In this document: positions 1 to 10,494 of the stretch, in pieces | Numbering within the stretch: position 1 is the stretch's first letter | Layout of the letters: each line of letters opens with the position of its first letter | Assembly: GCA_012934845.2 (NCBI GenBank) | Contig: WNNJ02002138.1 | Coordinates: forward strand, 90,667-154,666 | Length of the DNA: 64,000 nt | Reading direction: 5' to 3' | Source of the DNA: Pomphorhynchus laevis | Taxonomy: Eukaryota; Acanthocephala; Palaeacanthocephala; Echinorhynchida; Pomphorhynchidae | Notes under the pieces: model-generated | What the model was told of the DNA's origin: nothing | Database searches by the model: none | The model's input: only the letters and a program-made list of their open reading frames with translations | Program-made: the position numbers and the translations under genes

Positions 1-38
1 GTACTAACTAATTTCTGACATTTTATAGATTTGTTGCT

Positions 39-1804
39 CACTATAATAATAAAGACTTTGTTAAATATATAATAAAACCCATAAATAAATAAGAAAATAG
101 TGAAGACAAAACGGTAGTCAGATTAGATTAAAACAGTCAAAGATGTTCAGATTTGACATACTTCTGTCAATTCTTCTATGGCCTCAGGTCCAGGGGGATC
201 TGAGCCCACCCCCAACTGATTACACACGCCGCCCTCCGACTGAATAACCCGGGGGCTTTCACCCTCCGAAGAATCCAATCGGCGCGGACTATGCGGGGTA
301 ATCGAGAGACGAGGAGCTTAATAAACCTTAGCCTTTGCTCTGGAGGACATCCTCTCGAAAAGAAGACTAATTCCGAGATAGCCCAAGTACCCCAAAGGCG
401 CACCTGGGTTTTCCTTTTCAATGAGAGATGCTGAGTCCGTTTAAGGGGCCCACCTAGCTTTCTTCAGGATACGTTTGAGTCTATCCAGATAAGCTTTTGC
501 CGACGAGTTCACCGTAACGGTGAACCCCAGGTATTTTACTTAACCTGTGAAGGTGGGGATGGGTACAAAAGCAAATATGGAGGAGAGCGCAGAGAGCGCT
601 AATCTCTTAAGTTTTTGCTTTGTTGCAGCGGTGCCATGAAAGTCAGCCGTCTGCGATTTGGCGGTGTTTAAAATAAGATTGGATATGGGTAACTGGTCTT
701 TTAATCTTAAAAAGAAACGGCTGATGTCAGAGACTACGTCTTTACAACTGTGTCCAGAGAACAGGGCTGTAGTGTCATCAGCGTACACCACTAGACGTTG
801 TTCGCGTTCAAGTATTTTGAATAGGTTAATGAAGGCAGCAAGATATAAGATAGGAGAAAGTGGGGAACCTTGAGGCACATCCGTAATAGGGTAGAACTGA
901 CGCGTGTATCAGGGTCATCTTCATAGTAAAATCGCATGGTGTACAGCAGAATCTCCACCCTGTTCACAATTCTCGCAGGCAAAACGAGGGACCTGAGAGA
1001 AGAGATCACAAAGAGAATAGAGATGTGGTCAAATGCAGCAGAAAAGTCAAGGAAAACAGCCACAACTAAACGATGGCTATTCTCCCGACAAAACTGTTCT
1101 ACTTCACCAACTGCTGAATGGACCGAGCGACCTTTGACGAACACATGAAAACCTGGAGGGATCAAATTACGCCTACTCAGATAGTCGCGGATTTTACGCG
1201 CAAGCGCTTTTTCATAAATCGACACGAGGGCATTTTGAATCGAAATGGGTCGCAGATCTTTAGGGCATGAGCAGGATTTTTTCTTAGGAATAAAAACACG
1301 CTTACTAATATTGATGCCTGCTACATCGGATGGGGAGACTAAAAGCATTGTGACGGCCACCTCTCTTCTCTGATCAGCTGTCAAAAGCTGACGGACCCGA
1401 GAAGAATGTGGAGCGACGGATTTGGAGATGCCCGGGAGTGGACCCCAGGAGTTAAGGATTTCCGTAACAGATAGATCCCTACTCCTGAGGTTACACTAAA
1501 GCGGGATTAATTGAGGTGATTGAGTGGCTCCATAGTTGTGTAGGGCTAGTGACTCCTCTAAAACTTTATCAAGGCCTACATTCCCTATCCAACCCAATGC
1601 TCTATCCTTCCAGCAAACAAACTTCTCCTTCTTGAAAATCTTCTAAAAGGAAGACTGAGAAGGATTAAGGCAAGCAGTTCTCGTCCTATACAGGTTCCAT
1701 TACTCGGCTGGAACCTATATCTAGTGCTCCAGTATTCATTCGAGAGAGCCTGTCCGGCGGAAACAGAGGGATTAGAGAGGTTAAGCAATTTCGTTAGGAA
1801 CTTG
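39..1804 (-). mobile_element. LINE family A copy A1, 5'-truncated
   Basis: This is the 3' part of an ORF2 from an I/Jockey-like LINE, read on the minus strand. It starts in the linker upstream of the RT and runs through the RT and the C-terminal domain to a tail near position 40. The RT motifs are visible: FLDFSAAFDHIS (motif A, about 1075), a QGSPLSPILYLAA motif B (about 860) and VVYADDTTALFSG (motif C, about 775). The C-terminal part reads RLWGTWAISELVFFSRG. The frame is broken into at least three pieces (791-1384, 540-878, 176-421), so it is dead. An 8-bp direct repeat, TTGTTGCT, lies at 31-38 and 1805-1812 and is a plausible target-site duplication. The same family occurs at 38504-42362, 42370-46209 and 46216-49930. 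Clade placement is inferred from motifs only. Confidence 0.85.
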
Positions 1805-1812
1805 TTGTTGCT

Positions 1813-2420
1813 AACTCAAAATTGCTAGTTTTATCACCATATCGCTTAGTTGTCAAAGCATCAAACTGAAATTCACACTGAACAACAAAATGAACAAAAA
1901 AGAAAAAAAAACAAAAGCACAAAAGTAATTACAATGACAAAACATTTTAAAACAAAATTAAGTAATAACCGAATAAGCTACAAACTACAATTCTAGGTTT
2001 GCTCGGTCTTTATGGATCTTAGGATTCCCGAATTTATCGTAACTGCGAGATAAAATCCTAACATCGCACGATTTGATGTTATTTTCAAAGATGAAGAAAC
2101 CTCATCATTAAATTTCACGATACGTTTTACGACTTCTTTAATTTATTCTAATAGCTAAGTTGAACGGTTAACTTACCATTACCTGTAAAGTTACATTTTG
2201 TGCTCGTAGAACACAAACGACCTCAAATGCTTCTTCTCAAAGGTAAGTTCTTATAAATATTCAGGTCTTAATTTTCTAAAAATGTTTTAATTTGGTTGTA
2301 AATATATTTTATATTGTACAGAACATTTTGAAATTAAATAAAATTTTATTAGAATTCAAAATCATACTATTTTTTTGTGATAAAATTTCTATCTGTTTTA
2401 TTTCCAACATCTCAAACCGT
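1813..2420. other. AT-rich spacer downstream of the EF-hand exons
   Basis: There is no convincing gene here. On the minus strand this stretch lies downstream of the last recognised PDCD6-like exon, so the missing 3' exons might be expected in it. A polypyrimidine tract ending in cag near 1876 is followed by a short open stretch up to the LINE A1 boundary. Its phase does not fit the preceding exon, so I do not call it an exon. Confidence 0.4.
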
Positions 2421-2570
2421 GGTCGATAATCGACTAATCGACCGAATAATTGACCGAATAATCGACCGAATAATCGACCGAATAATTGACCGAATAATCG
2501 ACCGAATAATCGACCGAATAATCGACCGAATAATCGACCGAATAATCGACTGAATAATCGCGTCGATAAT
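2421..2570. repeat. 12-bp minisatellite, unit CGACCGAATAAT
   Basis: About eleven to twelve tandem copies of a 12-bp unit, CGACCGAATAAT, with C-to-T variants giving TTGACC. It lies about 100 bp downstream of the last recognised exon of the PDCD6-like gene, probably in an intron. I see no coding or regulatory role. Confidence 0.9.
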
Positions 2571-2671
2571 AAATAATCGCGATTATTTTGAATAATATTT
2601 TGAACGCGAATAAATTAAAAATTTATTTTACAATTTTCATCCATAAAATACAATGCAAAAAGTAAATTTAC

Positions 2672-3095
<424 letters not shown>

Positions 3096-3369
3096 TTTTG
3101 TTGGTTTGGTGAATTATGTGAATCAATAAACAAAAGGCTATATGTTGTTAAGCTCACAATAAACACTCTAAAAGTGTAAAAATAATAAGATCGTTAAACA
3201 TTATATATTGTATTGTGTAAAAAATTATATCTAGAAGAAAACAGGATAAAATACAGTATCATGAGTAATGACTAACTATATAACTAACCTCGTGATATTA
3301 ACCGAAATAATTGTCAAACTTTTACTTGAACCAAGTCCCAAGTTATAAATAAAGAAGAGTTATAAAAAC

Positions 3370-3396
3370 AAATTTTGGTTTCTAATAAACATACAT
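3370..3396 (+). promoter_or_regulatory. Putative LINE 5'-end motif shared by families B and D
   Basis: The core TTTTGGTTTCTWATAAACA also occurs at 18466-18485, at the presumed 5' end of the family D LINE. A shorter form (CTAATAAACATACA) begins copy B2 near 32390. LINEs use internal promoters at their 5' ends, so a shared start element is plausible. No transcript data support it here. Confidence 0.4.
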
Positions 3397-3400
3397 TCCA

Positions 3401-3720
3401 GATTATTCCTGTTAGTTACGGATTATTCCTGTCAGTTCCAGATTATTCCTGTCAGTTCCAGATTATTCCTGTCAGTTCCAGATTATTCCTGTCACTTCCA
3501 GATTATTTCTGTCAGTTCCAGATTATTCCTGTCAGTTCCAGATTATTCCTGTCAGTTCCAGATTATTCCTGTCAGTTCCAGATTATTCCTGTCAGTTCCA
3601 GATTATTCCTGTCAGTTCCAGATTATTCCTGTCAGTTCCAGATTATTCCTGTCAGTTCCAGATTATTCCTGTCAGATCCAGATTATTACTGTCAGATCCA
3701 GATTATTCCTGTCAGTTCCG
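3401..3720 (+). repeat. 5' UTR tandem monomers of LINE B1, 16 x 20 bp
   Basis: Sixteen head-to-tail copies of GATTATTCCTGTCAGTTCCA with few substitutions, placed directly between the element's 5'-end motif and ORF1. Copy B2 carries the same monomer only about five times (32405-32505). Variable-number 5' monomers with promoter activity are known from mouse L1. The same role here is inference. The array happens to be open in one frame, but that is only the repeat translated. Confidence 0.92.
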
Positions 3721-3736
3721 CTCGCTACGCTCGCGG
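3717..3736 (+). promoter_or_regulatory. CpG-rich mirror motif before ORF1 of B1
   Basis: GCTCGCTACGCTCG, flanked by CC and CGG, lies 30 bp upstream of the ORF1 ATG. The identical motif precedes ORF1 in B2 (32501-32519). The reverse-complement-related CGAGCGAAGCGAG lies 16 bp before the family D ORF1 ATG (18724-18736). It stands out in this AT-rich DNA. Its function is unknown. Confidence 0.45.
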
Positions 3737-3764
3737 ATTGAGCTCAATCTATCGATAAAAGGTC

Positions 3765-5089
3765 ATGCCTAAAAAAGCGCGATCTCAGATCCCTGTTCCT
3801 GATCAAGAATCTTCCACATCGGAATGCAATGATGGTTATACCAGCTTTGAAATTGGATGCGATTCCAAGGATTGCGATATATGGACACTTGTTCGTGTTA
3901 AAATATCCGACCACTCAATGTATAAACGTAAACATTTCACTTGCGGTTTTTGTACATCAGTACGACTACTACAGTTATCCTGCTCATCTACTCCTGTATC
4001 ACACACGACCACTCAGACCAATGCTGTTTTAGATGTTTCCCTCGCATCAACACTGACTTCGCACCTTATAATCCCATTATTGAACCTATTCTCTCACACA
4101 TTCCTCGTTCAACTACGTACAAACCTTCAATTAATCTTTCTCATTCTAACAATGCTAACGGTAAAGCTTTTCATCTCGTACCTCCTCTTTCCTATTCCTT
4201 CCCCAATCTAAATAAATCTCAAACTTCTTTATTCTCTTCACGTACTTCTTACTCGACCTCCCCTGTATCACCTCTCAATAATTTACACCATTCCATCAAA
4301 ATCATTTCCAGTAACATTTCCGATCAACTGTATCAATACTCCAATCCTGTCACTCATGCCCCAACCTATTTTAATTCTCCTTACTCTACCTCCCACGTAA
4401 CACTTTCAAATAATTTACATCCTTCATTTAAAATCATATCCAGTCACATCTCTGATCAACCGATTCAACACCCCGCTCCTGTCACACTTGCTCCAACCAA
4501 TATTAATTCTTTATCAAGCACCCCTGTCATTTCCACTTCTATCTGCTCATCTACCTCGACTCCTACCAGCTCTGTCCGTCCACCACTTCCACGAAATCGT
4601 TTTCCTTCGCGCGATCGCTGTATAATCATAACAAACGTAAAGCTTTCCTAATCTGCTTCTCCACAATCTCGCCTCGATGATGATGTATCTGCTTTCAGGT
4701 CTATCCTAGCAACCATTCTTCCTGATGATAACCCATCACTCTTCAATAATATCGCTCCTGTATCCTTTATTCGTTTGAACAAATCCACTAAATCCAATCA
4801 TCTCAGTCCTCCACTCTTAAAAATCGTTTCCCGACATAGTTCACATGCCTCTTCTGTACTCTCCCAACGTTTTAAACTTCTTACCACTTCATCTACTTGT
4901 TGTATCTTAACTGACCGCTCCCCTTCTGATATTGCCCAGCTCAATTTAGCTCGCATTGAAAAACATCGACGTGAAACAAACGGCGAGTCATCCTTATCTA
5001 TACGTAAAATCAACGGAAATTTTCACGTTCTTCACACAAGGCCAAAAATTCGATGGCGTCCCATCTCTCCCCCTTGTCTTCTTCGCTAG
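3765..5089 (+). pseudogene. LINE B1 ORF1 (PHD-like, nucleic-acid chaperone class)
   Basis: The ATG at 3765 follows the CpG motif. The N-terminus has a Cys cluster (GCDSKDCDIWTLV... FTCGFC) like the PHD-type finger at the start of CR1-group ORF1 proteins and of family D ORF1 here. A Ser/Pro/Thr-rich middle and a basic C-terminal domain follow, ending in RPKIRWRP close to the stop. Family D ORF1 ends alike (RPTVRWHP). The frame shifts once between about 4020 and 4080, and there is an in-frame TAA at 4649. Both defects also occur in copy B2, so they predate the two insertions or a duplication. The stop at 5087-5089 overlaps the ORF2 start by about 37 bp. Confidence 0.75.
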
Positions 5090-6357
5090 TCGATCTCGCT
5101 CCTAAGCATACTTTTCGTCTTAGTCTATTCAATACTCGCTCCATTCTTCATAAAGCTGATATGCTTCTCGATATCTTCAATCAATTATCTATCGATATTC
5201 TCTGCAATACCGAATCCTGGCACTATGACTCCGACGATCTTGCTATTCGTCGTCTATGTCGCTCTGGTTGTTCTCTAGTTGAATCAGCTCGTTAAATTAC
5301 ATCTCATACATCTACTGCGTCTAACCATGGCGGTATTGTTGCCATTGCTCGTCACCCAATGTCTTTACGTAAAATCAACGTTAACATCCGTTACACTTCG
5401 TTCGAATTACTCATATGCAGATTATCAACGCCTTTCCCTCTGGAACTTGTGATTGTATACCGTCCAGGTTCAGTTGCCCCATCACGTATCTTCTTTAACG
5501 ACCTTGCAGATCTAATGTCTCACTGTTCATTGTCTTATACTCCTTCTTTTGTTCTCGGTGACTTTAACATTCGTCTTGATCGCCCGTCTGACTCTGACTC
5601 TATCACTTTAACTAATCTTTTTTCTGATTTTAACTATAAATTACTTTCAACAAGCCCAACTCATATTCTCGGCGGTGCTCTCGACATCATTGCTGTTCCT
5701 AACTGCTTCAATGACTATACCTCCTTGTCAATTACTGATCCTGGTTTGTCCGATCATTTCCTTGTCACTCTTACTCTTACTCGTCCCCATCCTCCTTCTC
5801 CGCCTTTACCTTTATCTACACCAAATCGACCCTAGAAGCTACTCGATATCCCTGTTCTCTGCACAGCCTTACTCAATTCTTCACTCTTTTCACTTCCTCT
5901 TAACTATCTTTCTCCCGATGATCTCTGCATTCTGTTTGATTCTGAACTTACGTCGATCCTCAATAACCTTCTGCCTAGTCGACTTCGACGTTCCCAGCGC
6001 TTGCGCCATGCTCCCTGGTTCGATTCAGACTGTAGTCTTTCTAAGCGTCGACTCCGTCACTCTTTTCGTATGTATAAACGCTTTCTTAAACGTTCACCCA
6101 ACTCACTCTCTCCAAATCTTCGTGATTCCTACTTTTCTCAACGCCGTTCACATCTCATTCTTATAGTACTAAACGTACTCTCTTTTGGCGAAATCAACTC
6201 GAGTCATCTTCCAACTCTAAATCTCATTGGAAAATTTTAAACTCAATTCTTTCACGATCATCTACCCCTTGTAATATAAATCCTGATGAATTTTCTTCTT
6301 ATCTACAAACTAAGCTATCTAATTTACTTTTCCTACTACCCATAGCCCCCTTGTACC

Positions 6358-6790
6358 CACTCCTATCATTGCTTATTGCTTTTCGCCTTATAACTTCTCA
6401 TACCCCTTCATTTCTCAACCTTCCTTTTCTCGACAATTCTCGTACTGTGTATTGTGCTCTGCGTTCCCGTAATTCCCTTCTTTTACATGTCCCAAACTAC
6501 TCTACTTATTTTGGCTTCCGCTCCTTCGTTGTGACTGCTCCTCTCTTGTGGAATCAACTGCCTATTCATATCCGCCAATCAACATCTATGCCGTACTTCA
6601 AACGTTAAATCCAATTCTTTTTCAACAACTATCTAATTACATGTGACCTTTGATGTTCTTTTTTTGTTTGTTAGTGGTCATGTAAGCGTGCATTTTGCAC
6701 GCATACATGACCATTAACAAACAAAATGTAAATGCGTGCATTTTGCACGCATTTACCACGTTAAATAAATTATTGCATTATATTATTACT
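6358..6790 (+). mobile_element. LINE family B tail (B4) nested in B1
   Basis: The last about 80 codons of family B ORF2 (FRLITSHTPSFLNLPFLD... LLWNQLPIHIRQST) plus a 3' UTR sit in the middle of B1's ORF2. The host RT reading resumes at LPELFHLLPVSSDEV near 6805. This is a 5'-truncated copy of the same family inserted into an older member, with the left boundary approximate. Its 3' UTR holds an unusually long inverted repeat (6663-6726) and a second hairpin (6733-6750). Confidence 0.8.
6663..6726. repeat. Extended hairpin in the B4 3' UTR
   Basis: TTTGTTTGTTA, TGGTCATGT and GCGTGCA are followed, after a TTT loop, by their complements TGCACGC, ACATGACCA and TAACAAACAAA. This forms an about 64-nt nearly perfect hairpin. 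It encloses the conserved family B 3' stem-loop and looks like a local inverted duplication of the 3' UTR. Confidence 0.85.
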
Positions 6791-7849
6791 ATCTTTAAAT
6801 ACTTCCCTCCCAGAACTATTCCACCTTCTTCCCGTTTCGTCTGATGAAGTTTCTTCGGTTCTGCAGTCATTACCTAATAAAACCTCTCCTTCTGACCCAA
6901 TTCCCACTCACTTGCTTAAAAATATCTGCTCCTTTATCTTACCCTTCCTAACCACATTGTTCAACTCGTCCATCCGTAGCCGTACATTTCCTTCCATCTG
7001 GAAATGCGCCACTGTTCGTCCTCTCATCAAAAAGCAATCTCTCGACTCCTCACTACCATCTTCGTACCGTCCTATTTCACTTCTCCCAACCCTCTCTAAA
7101 CTCCTTGAGCGTCTCGTTCTTAAGCAAGTTAATACATATCTCTATTCCTCTAACTTATTTCCTCCCTTCCAAGCCGCTTTTCGCTCTAATTACTCTACCG
7201 AAATTGCATGTCTTAAAGTTTATAACGACTTACTCATATCGCGCGATCATAAATTATGTAGTGTCATAGTTTCTCTTGATCTATCGTCTGCTTTTGACCT
7301 CGTCGATCACTCGATTCTTCTCCATCGCCTTCGTCATGATTATGGCTTCTCTTTACCAACTGTATCATGGTTTTCTTCATATTTATCAAACCGTACATTT
7401 CACGTCTATTCTAACTCTTCTCTCTCCCATCCTTCGTCCATTCGTCCGGTGTTCCACAAGGCTCCGTATTAGGCCCTATACTTTTCTCTCTTCTTCTTGG
7501 TGATTTGTCTTCGATTTCTCATAAATTTAACTTTCATGTTATGCAATATGCTGATGACATTCTCATCTATGCTCATGCACCTGTTTATCGTATTCACGAT
7601 CTTAGTGTCTCCGCTTTGGACTGTCTTGTCTCAATTTCCAATCATCTTTCTTCCCTTCGCCTTTCTCTGAACCTGATAAATCCAAAATTATGTGGATCCT
7701 AGCTCGACGCCTCGGCTTCGAAGCTCCCTCCGTATCATTAAATTCTACAATTCTTCCTATCGCTGATAATCTCGTTTTCCAGGGCTTCCATTTTGACAAC
7801 CGACTTTCACTTAAACCTTTCGTTAGAGAAATTGTACATTCAGCTGATG

Positions 7850-8176
7850 GCTTTCCTTTGGGTGTAGTTAGATTTCGAGATAATTCGAGATTGCGAGGCC
7901 ATTGTAAGATGCTTTTTAAAAAATTACCGGGTAAGCTGCGAAAATTTTACAGACTGTCTGAACGGGCAGTAGATGTTTGGAATAGTTTGCCTGAACCTGT
8001 CGCTGCCATCACCAATTTCCTCGCTTTCAAAAACAGGGTTCGACGTTGGATATACGTCCAGGCTGATTTGTCACCTTTTCTAACCTACCCATTTGGTTGA
8101 TCTTTTTTCTGTATTGTGTGATCGGCTTAAAGCCTTATGGCTAAGTCTGAACTTGATAATAATAATATAATATAAT
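7850..8176 (+). mobile_element. Family D-like LINE tail (D2) nested in B1
   Basis: This encodes the LINE ORF2 C-terminus RKFYRLSERAVDVWNSLPEP, clearly related to family D (KVYRLSRRGINMWNSLPEE, about 23000). It ends with a stop at 8098-8100, a short 3' UTR and a TAA-rich tail at 8155-8176. The UTR stem-loop AGCC-TTAT-GGCT (8131-8142) matches AGCC-TTTT-GGCT in D1. The flanking B1 coding sequence (LKPFVREIVHSA | STLIHRNIRQVRRLIDF) is interrupted. This is a 5'-truncated insertion. Confidence 0.82.
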
Positions 8177-8739
8177 ATCTACCTTGATACACCGCAACAT
8201 CCGTCAAGTTCGTAGATTGATCGATTTCCCTTCTTGTATGACTCTCATATCATCTCTCCTTTTTTCTAGACTCGATTATTGTCTTAGTCTATTTTCCAAC
8301 TCACCTAAATCCACTCTTCTTCCCCTACAACGCATTGTCAACGCAGCTGTCCGAATTCTCCTCCGTCTTCGTCGTTTTGATCATACATCCTACCATCTTG
8401 CTTCTCTCGATTTGCCTACAATTTATTGTCGTGTTCAAATTCGTCTTCTTATCGTTGCTTTCCGCCTTGTAACTTTTCATACCCCTTCATTTCTCAACCT
8501 TCCTTTCCTTGATAATTCTCGTCCTGTTTACTGTTTATTGCGTTCCTGTAATTCTCTTCTTTTACATGTCCCAAACTACGCTACCTCCTTTGGACTCCGC
8601 TCCTTCATTGTGGATGCTCCTCTATCGTGGAATAATCTGCCCATTCATATACGCCAATCAACTTCCCTGCCGTGCTTCAAACGACAAATCCGATCCCATT
8701 TTAACAATTTATCTGCTTGACTTTCTCATTTTTGTTTGT

Positions 8740-8790
8740 GGACTTGTAAGCGTACAGCTTGTACGCATTTGCCACATTAAATAAATTTGT
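8740..8790 (+). promoter_or_regulatory. LINE B1 3' UTR stem-loop
   Basis: GCGTACA (8750-8756) pairs with TGTACGC (8760-8766) across a GCT loop and is followed by ATTTGCCAC and TTAAATAAAT. The same layout occurs in B4 (6686-6702), B5 (17361-17376) and B3 (37884-37897), with one compensating A-T to G-C change. In several LINE clades such a 3' stem-loop is the template mark recognised by the RT. The role here is inferred. Confidence 0.6.
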
Positions 8791-8800
8791 ATTATTATTA

Positions 8801-10440
8801 AATGATAAAATATTGGTAATTATCACACACCACCATTTTGTAATACGTTCAAAAAAGAAAATTACAGGTTATGTCAACAGATTTTACAAACGACGATACT
8901 GTAAGAGGAAATGATTAACTCCCACGTTTAAAATTACCTCGATTATGCAACTTATTCGTGGTGACAAAGCCACATATTAGTTTTCAAACTTTAAAGATCA
9001 TATAGTTTTTCGTATAAAGTGAAATTAGGGACTTCCGGTAAATCGATTGGTTGATCCCAATATAGAGAGAGATAACGTATTCATAACAGCGCACCAATGC
9101 TTTTAAGTATTGAGGCTTAAACTGTATTAAAGACGGAAAAGTGTTTAATACATTTTAACGAAAATAAATCATTTATTTAATTATATAATAGCAAATTTTT
9201 ATTAGTTAATCTAAAACTAATTACTTATTAAATTATATACTTTTTCTAAACTAAATTACCTACTATATTATTGAAAAATATTATTAGTGAAAACTTAAAA
9301 AAAGTTTTCACTAATATTATTGAAAAATATTATTAGTGAAAACTTATTGAAAAATTATTATTAGTGAAAACTTAACGACATTCAAGGAATGTATACACAA
9401 TTTTTACAATTAAAACTTGGAAAATGTTAGGTAAGGCAAACTAAATATTTGTGAAATCCAATATCAATCTAATGATTTTGCATACACCTTTAAACGTAAA
9501 GAAGATTTTAGTACAATTATATATTATAAAATTAACTTCTCAAATGTCAGAACTATAAAAGATTACCAGCGATGCTACAAAACTTATCGTTCTATCATGA
9601 TCAGCAACACTATCGTTGCTTATATACTAGTCAATTGGGATTATAGAAGTTGAAACAAAATCTTATTCTCGATTAAAAATGTCAAGAAAATGTTGTTGAG
9701 CACTGCTACACAGTTAAATAATCATACCAGTAATGACAATTTAATGATATTTTTATGATCTTCCATATGGTCGCAGTGTATAATAAATACACTGTTATTT
9801 TCATATGATTTATAATTTAAAAACAGAGAAGACAATCACTAGAAAAACTTAAAATAACATTGGAAACAGCAAAATCCACATAAGTGTTATCACGTTTGAT
9901 TCTTATTTAAAAAGTAAGCTGTATATATAAGTATGACTAAATCCCTCTTATATTAATTAATGTTAACATGGTGGCATTAGTCACACCATCTGAAATATCA
10001 TTGTTAAGCATAAAGTGATTTTACAACAAGCTTTATAATAAAAAATAAGGACAATGAAATTTTTTAAAATGGCAATATATATGGAATAGGGATACTAAAA
10101 GAAAATTTTTATTTAGCAAGACAAAAAAGATGCGTAACATCAGAAGACAATATAAAAGTAAAGGTCAATAAAATAATTGAATTTAATAGAAATGTGAATT
10201 AACTTTATGGTGATATTTTCAATGCAAGTAAAAACATTTCATTCTTACATAGAGTTTCAATTTGTTGAAAAAATAACATGAAAAAAAAATGGAAAAAAAT
10301 ATTTAAATAACATTAAAATTGTAAATATTATGGAAATAGCTAAAATATAATAAAGGTTTTTTTATTTTGCACACAGTAATATCAAATTAACTTCTCAAAT
10401 GTAAATTGCTGAATATTAATCGCTATATATCAAAATTACA
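8801..10440. other. AT-rich gene-free spacer
   Basis: No open reading frame with coding character, no RNA gene and no recognisable element. It contains a small foldback and tandem repeat at 9265-9375, listed separately. The rest shows only low-complexity A/T runs. Confidence 0.6.
9265..9375. repeat. Small foldback with repeated TTAGTGAAAACTT arms
   Basis: ATTATTAGTGAAAACTT is followed by AAGTTTTCACTAATATTATT, giving an inverted repeat. The first arm is then repeated twice more in direct order, up to about 9373. Origin unknown; it could be a decayed MITE or a replication-slippage product. Confidence 0.7.
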
Positions 10441-10461
10441 ATCTTGATAATTGCGAATTGA

Positions 10462-10491
10462 AATCTTGGTGGCTATTCTGCCACCAAGATT
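10462..10491. repeat. Perfect 12-bp stem-loop beyond the 3' end of element E
   Basis: AATCTTGGTGGC and GCCACCAAGATT are perfectly complementary around a 6-nt loop. The hairpin lies just downstream of the minus-strand element E (3' side), so it may be its 3' UTR structure. It is GC-richer than its surroundings. Confidence 0.8.
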
Positions 10492-10494
10492 GAA

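Larger units (their letters stand above)
5053..8720 (+). pseudogene. LINE B1 ORF2: APE endonuclease plus reverse transcriptase
   Basis: The ORF2 start MASHLSPLSSSLVDLAP overlaps the end of ORF1. The APE-type endonuclease occupies about 5110-5790 with FNTRS, the TESW glutamate, VLGDFNIRLD and LSDHF (catalytic E, D/N and D/H). The RT resumes after a nested insertion and shows IKKQSLDSSLPSSYRPIS, the motif A stretch SLDLSSAFDLVDHS (about 7275) and QYADDILIYAHAP (motif C, about 7545). The C-terminal domain continues after a second nested insertion, from 8177 to the stop at 8720. It has in-frame stops near 5295 and 5833 and several frame changes as well as the two insertions, so it is not functional. 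Family B copies at 32385-34995 and 35521-37927 cover the same domains. Confidence 0.8.
3370..8800 (+). mobile_element. LINE family B copy B1 (CR1/L2-like), long but broken
   Basis: A near full-length non-LTR retrotransposon. It has a 5' region of 20-bp tandem monomers (3401-3720), ORF1 with a PHD-like Cys cluster (3765-5089), and ORF2 with APE endonuclease and RT (5053-8720). A short 3' UTR with a stem-loop ends in TTAAATAAAT. Two later insertions interrupt ORF2: a truncated family B tail (about 6358-6790) and a family D-like tail (about 7850-8176). The C-terminal ORF2 motif LSWNNLPIHIRQS resembles the terminal WN-LP motif of CR1/L2/Rex1-group LINEs. It is over 2 kb nearly identical to copy B2 (32385-34995), so the two are young relatives. 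Confidence 0.88.

Noticed and set aside
3401-3720. CRISPR-like regular repeats
   Set aside because: The 20-bp units are directly adjacent, with no unique spacers, in a eukaryotic LINE context.
3375-3758. 127-codon open frame of repeated FQIIPVSSRLFLSVPDY-like units
   Set aside because: It is a translation of the 20-bp LINE 5' UTR monomer; three units make 60 bp and keep the frame open by chance.
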